Below are positions 27,902-37,071 of a DNA stretch of 49,144 nucleotides, in pieces. The stretch is taken from NCBI GenBank assembly GCA_026989335.1, contig JALSJN010000068.1:1-49144 (forward strand). The letters are read 5' to 3'. This DNA is from Thiotrichaceae bacterium. Its GTDB lineage: Bacteria > Pseudomonadota > Gammaproteobacteria > Thiotrichales > Thiotrichaceae. The notes below the pieces were generated by a model, which searched no databases, was not told the origin of the DNA, and saw only the letters and a program-made list of their open reading frames with translations. A program made the position numbers and the translations under genes. How positions within the stretch are numbered: the stretch's first letter is position 1; each line of letters opens with the position of its first letter.

Positions 27902-28561
27902 TTATCTTACTGAGATAACCATAGGGCGATGCCCTAATTTTTCTGCAGTATGCTTCCAAGTATCAATGTCTCCTTGACCTACTGGCCCAGCTACAACACG
28001 ATACCACATGCGCCCTTTAACCTTTCTCTTTTTGATATAAGCTTTAACACCTTTTTTTTCTAAACGACCACGGGTGAGTGTTGCCATGCTTTTACGTTTG
28101 AATGATGCTACTTGCAATAAGTAATCACCACGTTTTCTTTGTGATTTTTGTTGTGTTGCCTCTTCAATAACGTCTTGTGTTGCAACTATTTCTACGTTTT
28201 TCTTATTTTCAGCAATAACGTCTACGCGAGTTTCCAGCGGTTTAGCGGTAACCGGTACATCTAAGTTAGGTAGTACAGCATAGTAGCTAAAAGGAACTGG
28301 TTTCTTTGTCTCTTTTTGTATCACTTCTAACGAATCAGCTTGCTGCTTACCCGCTAATTTTGGCGCATTCTCCTGCACCTTGGCAATTTTATTCTGCACG
28401 GAATCGGTTGTAGACATTAGTGGCGCATTACTACTGTTAGAAAGGAAGTACATGCCTATTCCAACCATTAGCCCTAACACAATCCCAGAAAACATCCATA
28501 TGAGACCACTGCCCCCAACAAGCCCATTATCTAAAGACTCAACTTTTTTATAATCTTTCAT
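27902..28561 (-). CDS. SPOR-domain division protein, FtsN-like
   Basis: 219 residues: a short cytoplasmic tail, one membrane helix (about residues 17-40, GLIWMFSGIVLGLMVGIGMY), a periplasmic linker and a C-terminal SPOR domain (about 145-219) with YLLQVASF and WYRVVAGPVG. That layout is FtsN, which activates septal peptidoglycan synthesis and binds denuded glycan through SPOR. Position next to priA agrees with the priA-ftsN neighbourhood of enterobacteria. Sequence outside SPOR is poorly conserved in FtsN, so the gene name is left open. Confidence 0.85.
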   Translation of the reverse strand: MKDYKKVESLDNGLVGGSGLIWMFSGIVLGLMVGIGMYFLSNSSNAPLMSTTDSVQNKIAKVQENAPKLAGKQQADSLEVIQKETKKPVPFSYYAVLPNLDVPVTAKPLETRVDVIAENKKNVEIVATQDVIEEATQQKSQRKRGDYLLQVASFKRKSMATLTRGRLEKKGVKAYIKKRKVKGRMWYRVVAGPVGQGDIDTWKHTAEKLGHRPMVISVR

Positions 28562-28814
28562 TTTCAGCCACTCAATTTTGATTATTATATTTTACCGTTA
28601 CAAACTAACTATTATATTGCAACAGCCTTATTTTCAAACATTATGAAGAGTTTATATCTTCTTCTACACCGATTAATTCGTTTCCCCAAACTTATTAACT
28701 ATGCAACCGTTCATCGCGGGTTAAGGATATTGCCATTATTTACCGTAACTTACAAGTAACTTCTCACCTATTACATATATAAAGCAATGATTTTAATTTG
28801 CGTATACTATATTC

Positions 28815-31097
28815 TTATAAGAAATCTGAGGGATCAACATCAATAGCCCAACGCACACCACCTGATCGCCTAAAACTACTCAATTCTGCCTGCGCCTGAT
28901 TCAACAGCCGATGAAGTTGTAATCTGTTTTTAGCTGTTATTAAATATTGAAAGCGATAGCGCTTGGCCCTTTTTTGGATAGGTGAAGGCATTGGACCCAT
29001 AGTATTCACACTCTCAAAAAGATCGTTATTTGCTTCAATGTAAGCCGATAACTGAATGTTTAATTTTAATAAAAACTTCACCGCTGCATCACTACTTTCG
29101 GCATTTGCCTTAATAATTGCTAATGCGCCCACTGGTGGGTAGTCCCATACGCCTCTTTCGTTCAAAATTTGTTCGGCTGTTTGTTTATAGCCCTTAGAAA
29201 GCAAACTTAATAATAGTGGATGCTCCGGTTGCGAGGTTTGCAAAACGACACGACCTTTTTTATTTCCTCGCCCCGCTCGCCCCGCAACTTGCACCACTTG
29301 CTGGGCCAGCCTTTCTTGTGCGCGATAATCTAAACTAAACAATGCTTGATCTACATCTAAAATTCCGACTAAGGTTAAATTAGGAAAATCATGCCCCTTG
29401 GTTAGCATTTGTGTGCCGATAAGAATGACTGGATCACCGGCATGTACTTGCTTTAGTTTTTTATCTAACGAGCCTTTGCTTGATGTGCTATCACGATCTA
29501 TACGAATTACGTTTGTTTTTGGAAAGTGTGTTTTAAGTACCTGTTCAATTCGCTCAGTTCCTTGCCCTTGCGTAGTTAATTTAGGGCTACCGCAATCAGG
29601 GCATTTTGGACTGATTTTCTCTTCTAGTCCGCAGTGATGACAAATCACTTTTGAAGCAAAGGCGTGGTAAGTCATGCCACTGTCACAATGCTCGCAGACT
29701 GCATGCCAACCACAGGAAGGACACATAATAACCGGCGCAAAACCACGACGATTTAAAAACAACATGACTTGGTTTTTTTTCTCAATATGCTGGCGTACTT
29801 CACTCATTAACAACTGGCTAATTCCGGCCTCTAATGACAACGTTCGCGTATCCAACAACGCCATTTCTGGTGGTTTACTTTTACCTGGGCGGCTTGTTAA
29901 ACGCAAATACTGATAGCGTCCTTGCTTAACATTTTCTAACGATTCTATCGAGGGTGTTGCGCTCCCTAAGAGAATTGGAATACCTTGGTGGTTCGCCCGT
30001 TTTACCGCCATATCGCGACCTTGGTATAAAAACCCTTCTTGTTGTTTGAAGGATGCATCGTGCTCTTCGTCAATCAAAATAGCGCCAAGCTTATTCATTG
30101 GTGTAAACACCGCTGAACGTGTGCCGATAATGATATTTACCTCACCGCTACGTGCGCCCTGCCAAATGCTTACACGCTCACTATCTGCTAAGCCTGAGTG
30201 CAGTGCATTAATCGTTAATTTAGGGAAGTGTTCTTTAAAGCGAAATAATAACTGGGGTGTTAGACCTATCTCAGGCACCAGCACTAAAACCTGCTTGCCC
30301 GCTTCTAATATTGGCGTGATACTCCGCAAATAAACTTCGGTTTTACCGCTACCGGTAATACCGTGTAATAAAATAGGTTTAGTAGACTTCTGTTGAAAAG
30401 AATCAACAATACTTTGTATCACGCTTTTTTGCTCATCACTTAAGGTGATATTACCTTTTTCTGGTATCGACGTGAGTACTGTCTGTACGGCTACGGTAGC
30501 ATCTACCTCTCGACTTTCTACTAAGCCTTTGTTCTTTAATTCACGCAATGTATTACGCCAATTTGTTGAAAAATCATCGCGCAACTGGCTTTCAGTAGAC
30601 TCACCCAGTTTTAAGCGCTGTAAAAAAGCTAACTGCTTCGGTGCTCGCTTTAATTCACCCTCAGCACTTGCTTGCCCTTGCTTGCTTGCTTTCCACAATA
30701 AGGTCTTAGGCAGAGGCTTACCTTTACGTAAAGTACTTGGCAAGGCATGAAAGAATACTTCGCCAATGGGATAGCAATAATAACGACTCGCCCAGTTGAG
30801 TAACGCCATCATGGATGAATCAAATAAGGGCTTATCATCTAAGACTTCAATAATACTTTTTAATTTTTCAAATTCACTTTCAATCGGCATCTCTACCACG
30901 ATTGCTGTGATAACAGAATTTCCTAGGGGAACTCGTACTCGGCAACCGGTTTGAGGAAGCAAACCTTGTTTGCCATTTACATTGCTCTGACTAGCAAAGC
31001 AATAGTCAAGTAACTTATACAGCGGGCGCTGAATTACAACACGAACAATATTATTTTTATTGTCTTGAGCCAAATTATTACGATTATTTTTTTCCAC
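28815..31097 (-). CDS. priA: Primosomal protein N' (replication restart helicase PriA)
   Basis: Superfamily 2 helicase that reloads the replisome at collapsed forks. The N-terminal DNA-binding domain is followed by Walker A GITGSGKTE and DEEH. A zinc-binding insert carries four CxxC pairs (CPSCGWHAVCEHC, CHHCGL, CPDCG), and AGRAGRG is the motif VI region. Length 760 compares with 732 in E. coli. The start is GTG at 31097 without a visible ribosome site; a TTG at 31073 is an alternative. Upstream DNA holds DnaA-box-like sites. Confidence 0.95.
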   Translation of the reverse strand: MEKNNRNNLAQDNKNNIVRVVIQRPLYKLLDYCFASQSNVNGKQGLLPQTGCRVRVPLGNSVITAIVVEMPIESEFEKLKSIIEVLDDKPLFDSSMMALLNWASRYYCYPIGEVFFHALPSTLRKGKPLPKTLLWKASKQGQASAEGELKRAPKQLAFLQRLKLGESTESQLRDDFSTNWRNTLRELKNKGLVESREVDATVAVQTVLTSIPEKGNITLSDEQKSVIQSIVDSFQQKSTKPILLHGITGSGKTEVYLRSITPILEAGKQVLVLVPEIGLTPQLLFRFKEHFPKLTINALHSGLADSERVSIWQGARSGEVNIIIGTRSAVFTPMNKLGAILIDEEHDASFKQQEGFLYQGRDMAVKRANHQGIPILLGSATPSIESLENVKQGRYQYLRLTSRPGKSKPPEMALLDTRTLSLEAGISQLLMSEVRQHIEKKNQVMLFLNRRGFAPVIMCPSCGWHAVCEHCDSGMTYHAFASKVICHHCGLEEKISPKCPDCGSPKLTTQGQGTERIEQVLKTHFPKTNVIRIDRDSTSSKGSLDKKLKQVHAGDPVILIGTQMLTKGHDFPNLTLVGILDVDQALFSLDYRAQERLAQQVVQVAGRAGRGNKKGRVVLQTSQPEHPLLLSLLSKGYKQTAEQILNERGVWDYPPVGALAIIKANAESSDAAVKFLLKLNIQLSAYIEANNDLFESVNTMGPMPSPIQKRAKRYRFQYLITAKNRLQLHRLLNQAQAELSSFRRSGGVRWAIDVDPSDFL

Positions 31098-31173
31098 AAT
31101 ATGAGTATAACAAATAAAGGTTTAATTGCGGTTCTAGGCTGCTCATAATTAATACTTTTTATAATGATCACCC

Positions 31174-31194
31174 TGTGGATAAGTCTGTGGATTA
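31174..31194 (-). promoter_or_regulatory. Two DnaA-box-like 9-mers
   Basis: 31174-31182 is TGTGGATAA, the exact reverse complement of the consensus TTATCCACA. 31186-31194 is TGTGGATTA, one mismatch away, in the same orientation and 12 bases on. A third TGTGCATAA lies at 31355-31363. Confidence 0.45.
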
Positions 31195-31370
31195 AAGCCT
31201 TATAAGTAAGCTAAGTCATTGTCTTAATGGATGATTTTTAAACAGTGCAAACTTTCTCGAAATATCTATTTATCTATAATAATCAGATACTTATGAATAT
31301 GTTGTTCTCTTTTTCACAAACTTATACAAGTAAACAGCACTATGCTACATAGCTTGTGCATAACACAAAC

Positions 31371-31399
31371 AAAAAACGCCTCACTGTAGAGGCGTTTTT
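31371..31399 (-). terminator. Intrinsic terminator after pntB
   Basis: An 11-base-pair stem (AAAAACGCCTC with GAGGCGTTTTT) with a six-base loop. On the minus strand it is followed by TTTTTTG, about 70 bases beyond the pntB stop. Confidence 0.9.
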
Positions 31400-31470
31400 A
31401 AAAATTCAAGTATTATTTTATTAAAAAATGCAGAAAAATAATGAACCTGATTTTGTGTTAAAAATAATGA

Positions 31471-32844
31471 TTAAAGCTCCTTTAGACTGGTAACAAGATC
31501 ATTTGCGACATCCTGACCATCGCCGTAGAGCATACGCGTGTTATCCGCAAAGAAGAGGTGATTTTCAATGCCTGAGAAACCTGTACCTTTGCCCCGTTTA
31601 ACAACAATTACGTTCTTCGCATAATCAGCATTCAAAATTGGCATCCCGTAAATTGGGCTACCAGGATCGGTACGCGCTGCTGGGTTTACAACATCATTCG
31701 CGCCAATAACAAGTACTACATCCGTAGTTGGAAATTCCTCATTAATCTCATCAAGGTCATAAATAATATCGTAAGGTACGCCTGCTTCCGCTAACAATAC
31801 ATTCATATGGCCGGGCATTCTTCCCGCTACTGGATGAATTGCAAATTTAACCGTTACACCACGCTCTTGAAGTTGTTTGGTCATTTCCCATACTTTATGT
31901 TGTGCTTGCGCTACTGCCATACCGTAGCCAGGAATAATCACTACCTTTTCAGCAAATGCCATCATGACTGCAACATCGGTCGAATCGATTTCTTTCATAC
32001 TACCAGAAACAGCCTGCGCTTCGCCGTCACCGCCATCGCCAAAGTTACTAAACAGTACATTTGAAATTGGGCGATTCATCGCTTTTGCCATTAGTTGAGT
32101 TAGCAAAGTACCCGCTGAACCTACCACAACACCTGCAATCATCATTGCTGGGTTACCCAGTACATAGCCCTCAAAACCAACTGCTAAACCAGTAAGCGCG
32201 TTGTACAAAGAAATAACCACCGGCATATCTGCTCCACCAATCGGCACAGTCATCATCACACCAAAGGCTAGGGCAAGCACAAAAAAGGCTACTAAGGTTG
32301 CTATAGCGTAATCATTACCACTTAAAATAATTGCCAGACCCAGCGTTAGTGTAATAACAAAAACCAGCGCATTCACCCATTGTTGCATGGGGAAGCGAAT
32401 AACACCTTTCATTAAACCCTGCAGCTTTGCAAAAGCAATTAATGAACCAGAAAAAGCGACTGTACCGATGATTGCACCGAGTACTGCTAAGGTCTGTACA
32501 ATACCGTTAGTGAATTCCATTTTAAGCAAAACCACCGCTGCAATCGCCGCCGCCGCGCCACCACCCATGCCATTATAAAGAGCAATCATTTGTGGCATAT
32601 CAGTCATTGCCACTTTTTTGCCACTGATATAAGCAATCACGCCACCGATAGCAATTGCCAACGTCATCCAAATATAGTTATGCGTAATTTCACTGTGGAA
32701 GTAGGTAATAAGAGTCGCTAACAGCATACCAACACCCGCCCACACAATACCTTTTCGTGCGGTAATAGGTGAGCCCATCATTTTTAAACCGAGTATAAAT
32801 AAGAAGGCACCAATAAAGTAAATAATTTGAATGATTAAATCCAT
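31471..32844 (-). CDS. pntB: NAD(P) transhydrogenase subunit beta
   Basis: Proton-translocating transhydrogenase, NADP-binding subunit: makes NADPH from NADH using the proton motive force. The first 260 or so residues hold about nine membrane helices. The C-terminal dIII domain (about 285-457) has the NADP-binding GYGMAVAQAQ and VIGANDVVNPAA segments. Length 457 matches the family. Last gene of the pntAA-pntAB-pntB operon, with a two-base gap to pntAB. Confidence 0.97.
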   Translation of the reverse strand: MDLIIQIIYFIGAFLFILGLKMMGSPITARKGIVWAGVGMLLATLITYFHSEITHNYIWMTLAIAIGGVIAYISGKKVAMTDMPQMIALYNGMGGGAAAAIAAVVLLKMEFTNGIVQTLAVLGAIIGTVAFSGSLIAFAKLQGLMKGVIRFPMQQWVNALVFVITLTLGLAIILSGNDYAIATLVAFFVLALAFGVMMTVPIGGADMPVVISLYNALTGLAVGFEGYVLGNPAMMIAGVVVGSAGTLLTQLMAKAMNRPISNVLFSNFGDGGDGEAQAVSGSMKEIDSTDVAVMMAFAEKVVIIPGYGMAVAQAQHKVWEMTKQLQERGVTVKFAIHPVAGRMPGHMNVLLAEAGVPYDIIYDLDEINEEFPTTDVVLVIGANDVVNPAARTDPGSPIYGMPILNADYAKNVIVVKRGKGTGFSGIENHLFFADNTRMLYGDGQDVANDLVTSLKEL

Positions 32845-32846
32845 GA

Positions 32847-33158
32847 TTAGTGTCCTCCCTTATTTTTACTTTCTTTTAGCTTATCACTGGGTTTGAACAT
32901 TTCTAACATACGCTCTGTCACCACGTATCCACCTACTGCATTTCCTGCAGCCAGTAAAACGGCGATAAAACCGATAATAGTTTCAGCGGCTCCTTCGGCG
33001 TGCCCCATAACAACCATCGCACCGACTAATACGATACCGTGAATGAAGTTAGAACCCGACATTAGCGGGGTATGTAAAATTACCGGAACTTTTGAAATAA
33101 GCTCATAGCCTACAACGGCTGCAAGCATGAATATATATAATGCAACAAAGCCTTCCAT
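32847..33158 (-). CDS. pntAB: NAD(P) transhydrogenase subunit alpha, membrane part
   Basis: 103 residues with three membrane helices and a short charged tail, the separate dII-alpha subunit of three-subunit transhydrogenases (as in Rhodospirillum). In E. coli the same segment is the C-terminus of PntA. The start ATG overlaps the last base of the pntAA stop, giving tight coupling. The SGSNFIHGIVLVGAMVVMG segment is typical. Confidence 0.95.
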   Translation of the reverse strand: MEGFVALYIFMLAAVVGYELISKVPVILHTPLMSGSNFIHGIVLVGAMVVMGHAEGAAETIIGFIAVLLAAGNAVGGYVVTERMLEMFKPSDKLKESKNKGGH

Positions 33159-34300
33159 TACTTTTCCCCTCTTGTTTTATTGAGCAGTTCTAGTGTGCCT
33201 TCGTGCATCACCTCGCCATCTTTAGTTAACAATGCGCCGATGACGATTTCATCTTCAAAATTAGGAACGTAATCGCCCTGTTCGTCGATAAGCAAAAGCA
33301 TAAAGTTATAGAGGTTCTTGGCATACATTTCACTTGCATGCACCGGTACTTGGCTAGCTACATCTAAAGGCGCATGAATAATCACATCGCCATGTGTAAT
33401 TGTTTTGCCCGGCTCAGTGAGTACACAGTTTCCACCGCCTTCTGCGGCAAGGTCGATAATGACCGCACCTTCTTTCATGCCTTCAACCGTTTCAACAGGA
33501 ATTATTTTTGGCGATGGTTTACCAGGAATTGCAGCCGTAGTAATGAGCACATCAGCCGTAGCAATATATTCTGCCAATTCTTTTTGTTGTTTATCGCGCT
33601 CTTCGCTACTCAACTCACGCGCATAACCACCTTCACCCGTTGCTGAAATAGAGAGCGTGATCGCTTTTGCTCCTAAGGATTCTATTTGCTCCGCTGTTTC
33701 AGGGCGAACATCATAAGCTTCAACCACTGCACCTAAACGTTTTGCAGTAGCGATTGCCTGCAACCCCGCCACGCCGACACCAATAACGATGACCTTAGAA
33801 GGGCGAATCGTGCCTGCGGCTGTGGTTAACATCGGGAAGAAACGAGGTGCAATATCAGCACCCATAACCGCTGCTTTATAACCTGCAATTGCCGCCTGAG
33901 ATGACAGCACATCCATTGATTGAGCGCGTGAGATACGGGGGATAAGTTCCATCGCAAAACTGGCGATTTTCTTATCTTCCAAGGCTTTGAGCATGGCAAT
34001 ATTATTATGTGCCATGAGTGTCCCAATCAACACGCTACCATCGCGCATCATTGCAACTTCATCTGCCGTTGGCGCTTGAACACGCCAAATCACATCTGAT
34101 TGCTCTGAAAGCTCTTTTGCATTAGCAACCATGGTTGTGCCTTCAAACTGTGCATCTGAAATTAACGCAGACTTGCCCGCCCCTTGCTCAACAAAAATCT
34201 CGATACCGAGTTTTATCAAACGAGAGATCACGGCGGCATCAATTGCGACACGGCGCTCACCTTTAGCGGTCTCTCTTGGTATACCTAACTTAATTGGCAT
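33158..34300 (-). CDS. pntAA: NAD(P) transhydrogenase subunit alpha, NAD-binding part
   Basis: 380-residue soluble dI domain related to alanine dehydrogenase. The N-terminus is GIPRETAKGERRVA and the NAD-binding Rossmann motif is VIGVGVAGLQAIATAKRLGA, followed by VEAYDVR. ATG with an AAGGGGAT site. First gene of the three-gene operon that ends at the terminator at 31371. Confidence 0.96.
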   Translation of the reverse strand: MPIKLGIPRETAKGERRVAIDAAVISRLIKLGIEIFVEQGAGKSALISDAQFEGTTMVANAKELSEQSDVIWRVQAPTADEVAMMRDGSVLIGTLMAHNNIAMLKALEDKKIASFAMELIPRISRAQSMDVLSSQAAIAGYKAAVMGADIAPRFFPMLTTAAGTIRPSKVIVIGVGVAGLQAIATAKRLGAVVEAYDVRPETAEQIESLGAKAITLSISATGEGGYARELSSEERDKQQKELAEYIATADVLITTAAIPGKPSPKIIPVETVEGMKEGAVIIDLAAEGGGNCVLTEPGKTITHGDVIIHAPLDVASQVPVHASEMYAKNLYNFMLLLIDEQGDYVPNFEDEIVIGALLTKDGEVMHEGTLELLNKTRGEK

Positions 34301-34470
34301 TGAATTTATCCCCTTTTCTAGCAGCTTCGATGTTGTGTTAGCACTTAAAACTGCAGTCCATTAATAGCACGCTACTTTACCAGAGGTGGGTTACAATGGG
34401 AATGATGATTAAGCCTAATCGGCAGATAGAAAACAGGGCGATAGCAGAAGTAAAGGGTCTATTAGCCATC

Positions 34471-35100
34471 TTAGGAATGAGCGAGACGCTTAATAAAACC
34501 CTCACGCGATCCCGCATTGATCCAGCCAGTGGCGATCGTCTTGCTTAACTCATTATTCACTCGACCACGATGAATGTGAGAAGGAGAGGCCGGAAATATC
34601 ACGAGCTTACCGCGCTCAGCTACCTCATGATGCTCCTGCCAATGGAATTCTGTACCTGCCTGATCCACAGAGTCGCAGTAAAGGATCCAAGCCAGCACGC
34701 GATGCACTGGCTCAGTGGCTTCGTCACTAATCGTCCAGTCACAGTGCCACTGCCGAAACCCCTCACCAGGGGCGTAGCGCTGCAGATTAAATATTGGCAT
34801 CACAAATAATTCCTGGTCTGGGCAAACCTGACGTAATAGAGGTCGCTCTTGTAAGTAATGATCAAGCCCTGCTGATACGGCCCGCACGATCACATCCGCA
34901 AGTGCGAATGCCTCAGAGTCAGAACCGTGGTGTGCCACAAGGCTAATATCTGTCGATACTTTGGCAGGTTCTGCTTCGCTACCTCCGGGGCCAAAAGCGA
35001 CACCTGGGCGCTGTAAATCTTCGCGCCGTTCAAAAAAATCCATAACGCCATCAGCAACAGACTCGAAGCCAGCATTGTGATAGTGAGCAATCATCTTCAT
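34471..35100 (-). CDS. 2-oxoglutarate/Fe(II)-dependent oxygenase
   Basis: 209 residues from the ATG at 35100, chosen because AGAGGA lies seven bases upstream; a TTG at 35121 in the same frame has no such site. The double-stranded beta-helix oxygenase pattern is visible: LFVMPIFNLQRYAPGEG, then WHCDW giving the HxD iron ligands (H119, D121), and SPSHIHRGR for the distal histidine (H175 or H177). Resembles prolyl-4-hydroxylase type proteins; the substrate is unknown. The gene is visibly richer in GC than its neighbours, consistent with acquisition from elsewhere. Confidence 0.85.
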   Translation of the reverse strand: MKMIAHYHNAGFESVADGVMDFFERREDLQRPGVAFGPGGSEAEPAKVSTDISLVAHHGSDSEAFALADVIVRAVSAGLDHYLQERPLLRQVCPDQELFVMPIFNLQRYAPGEGFRQWHCDWTISDEATEPVHRVLAWILYCDSVDQAGTEFHWQEHHEVAERGKLVIFPASPSHIHRGRVNNELSKTIATGWINAGSREGFIKRLAHS

Positions 35101-35160
35101 TTTAATGTCCTCTGGAATCAAAAACTTGTTATTGTTGGGCTTGGCTCTCTATCTAAGAAA

Positions 35161-36165
35161 CTAAGGGGCTTCCCAGTACACCTCTAAAGCCAGCTTATCC
35201 GCTAACCGCTGCCCTTCCTTTTCACCTAGCACCATCAAGGCCGTGGCATAAGCATCAGCCATCATTGCCGAATCATGCAGAACAGTAACGGACATTGCCT
35301 TTTGCGTTTTTGGTTGCAACGTTGTTGGGTCAAGTATGTGCGAATAGCGAATCTTATTTTTTATAAAATAGTTTAAATAGTTACCAGAGGTTGCAACTGC
35401 TTTGTCGCTTAACAAGAGTGTTTTTTGCTTAATGTTTGGGTCATCAAGCTTTGGATTACGAATGATAATACGCCATTGCTTTGCATCAGCCGCAAGTCCT
35501 TTTACACGTACCTCCCCCCCTATTTCAACCATGAAGTTTTTGTAATCTTGACTAATTAAATACTCACTAATCTTATCTACCGCAAAACCTTTAGCTATGG
35601 CAGACAAATCAATTTGTAAACTTTTATTGCTTTTTTTCAATGCCGGCGGCGTATTACGAAATAGGAGCTTTTTATAACCTATTGCCTTTTTCATTAGCTC
35701 AAGTTGCTTTGTGCTAGGTATTTTAGTTTTACTTACTTTAGCAAAGCCCCATGCTTCGACTAATGGTGCCACTGTAATATCAAAAGCGCCATTTGTTTGT
35801 TTACTGATTTTTTGAGCGGCTTTTACTACAGCCAAAAAATCTGAAGCCACAGGAAACCAATCTAATGAAGCGTTGTTATTAAACTGACTTATTTGAGAGT
35901 CAACTCGATAAGTTGACATACGAAGGTTAATAACTTGAAGCAGTCCCGATATTTCTTTGCCCAGTCTTAATTCATTCGAATTACTGATCGGCTTATTATT
36001 AAACAAGGTGATGTGATAACTTGTACCCATCGTTCGACCGCTAAGCTGTGTTTTGTGCAAATCATCTTGAGCGCCAAAGTCACAGCCACTCACTAGACTT
36101 GTCAGGCACAAAAAGCCGAGCATTCTAAGCACAAATAAGTGACGGTGCTTAAAAAGAAAGCTCAA
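35161..36165 (-). CDS. apbE: FAD:protein FMN transferase ApbE (lipoprotein)
   Basis: Attaches FMN covalently to threonines of target flavoproteins such as Rnf and Nqr subunits, in the periplasm. A signal peptide with lipobox LVSGC precedes GRTMGTSYHITLFN. The core has AIAKGFAVDKISEYL, EIGGEVRVKG and SVTVLHDSAMMADAYAT, all typical of ApbE. The start is uncertain: the frame is open to 36186 (GTG) and overlaps the gspC-like gene. TTG at 36165 has a GAGA-type site; GTG 36132 would also retain the signal peptide. No target operon (rnf or nqr) is visible here. Confidence 0.9.
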   Translation of the reverse strand: MSFLFKHRHLFVLRMLGFLCLTSLVSGCDFGAQDDLHKTQLSGRTMGTSYHITLFNNKPISNSNELRLGKEISGLLQVINLRMSTYRVDSQISQFNNNASLDWFPVASDFLAVVKAAQKISKQTNGAFDITVAPLVEAWGFAKVSKTKIPSTKQLELMKKAIGYKKLLFRNTPPALKKSNKSLQIDLSAIAKGFAVDKISEYLISQDYKNFMVEIGGEVRVKGLAADAKQWRIIIRNPKLDDPNIKQKTLLLSDKAVATSGNYLNYFIKNKIRYSHILDPTTLQPKTQKAMSVTVLHDSAMMADAYATALMVLGEKEGQRLADKLALEVYWEAP

Positions 36166-37048
36166 TGAATATCTCTTGATCACCACGTTTTACTGTTGCT
36201 GAAACTTGTGCTGCTTGTGCCAGTTCAGCTAAAACTTGTGCACCTTTTGAGGCATCATCCAAAACGATACCATTCACTTCGGTAATAATATCATTCGGGC
36301 GAAAGCCTAATTCACGAAACATTTTTCGGCGTGCCCCTGGGTGTACTCTAAAGCCAATAAATTGTCCGTCTACTATCGCAGGAGATGGGGTTGCAATATC
36401 CATGAGTTTACGTGGGTTTGCCATAACCTCTTCCCTAAATGCACCAATGTCAGGCATACCACCGCTGGGTGCGCCGCCGCCCATATTATCCAGAGGTGGT
36501 GGCGCGTTGCCATTCGGTAAGTTTGGTGATGCTGATGAGGCTGACTGGCGCTTATCAATCGTTTTACGTGGCAACATTAACTCTTCGTCTTCCCCGTTAT
36601 TAGAGATTATTACTTTTTCTGGAAAGATCCTTTTTATTGTGACGTTTTCTTCTAGCTCATCACCTTTACCATATACTTTTTGAGGGCCACCCGATGTTGA
36701 AATAAGGGCATAACCTGCTTTATCTGATTTGAAAGCAACCACCCCATGCAGCTTAAGGCTTAAACGTTTGCGTGGCGCAGCTTGTTTAATGGCTTCAGCT
36801 TGCTTTACTGGCGCGGTGCCTTTTTTTACAACACCAAACAAGTGCTGCTTGGCAATAATGCTACCGTAGTTCTTTTTGGTCGCAGTTGGATTTTGGGTAT
36901 TATTTAGCTGAGTCGTTTGTAACTGAATTTTTTGCACTGGAGTAATAGCCAGCCAAAGTAATTTAGCCAAAGTAATACCCAAGGCAACAACCAAGAGTAA
37001 ACTTAGCAATCCTACTAACTTTGATTTCTTTTGAATTTCTGTACTCAT
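36149..37048 (-). CDS. GspC-like type II secretion protein with PDZ domain
   Basis: 299 residues: a short cytoplasmic tail, one membrane helix (about 11-33), a linker, an HR-type domain (about 70-165, with IIAKQHLFGVV, LKLHGVVAF and KVYGKGDEL) and a C-terminal PDZ domain (about 215-299, with GFRVHPGARRKMFRELGFRP and DIITEVNGI). A Pro/Gly/Asn-rich hinge joins them. This is the GspC plan, an inner-membrane piece that links the type II secretion platform to the secretin. No other gsp gene is in the window, so it is solitary here. It overlaps apbE. Confidence 0.88.
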   Translation of the reverse strand: MSTEIQKKSKLVGLLSLLLVVALGITLAKLLWLAITPVQKIQLQTTQLNNTQNPTATKKNYGSIIAKQHLFGVVKKGTAPVKQAEAIKQAAPRKRLSLKLHGVVAFKSDKAGYALISTSGGPQKVYGKGDELEENVTIKRIFPEKVIISNNGEDEELMLPRKTIDKRQSASSASPNLPNGNAPPPLDNMGGGAPSGGMPDIGAFREEVMANPRKLMDIATPSPAIVDGQFIGFRVHPGARRKMFRELGFRPNDIITEVNGIVLDDASKGAQVLAELAQAAQVSATVKRGDQEIFIELSF

Positions 37049-37071
37049 TGTGACTCTTTTTTATAAATTAA

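Larger units (their letters stand above)
31098..31470. other. 373-base gap between priA and pntB
   Basis: No gene fits here. The region is AT-rich and holds two DnaA-box-like sites (31174-31194), a third weaker one (31355-31363) and the pntB terminator (31371-31399). Promoters for priA should be within the first 100 or so bases. Confidence 0.6.
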
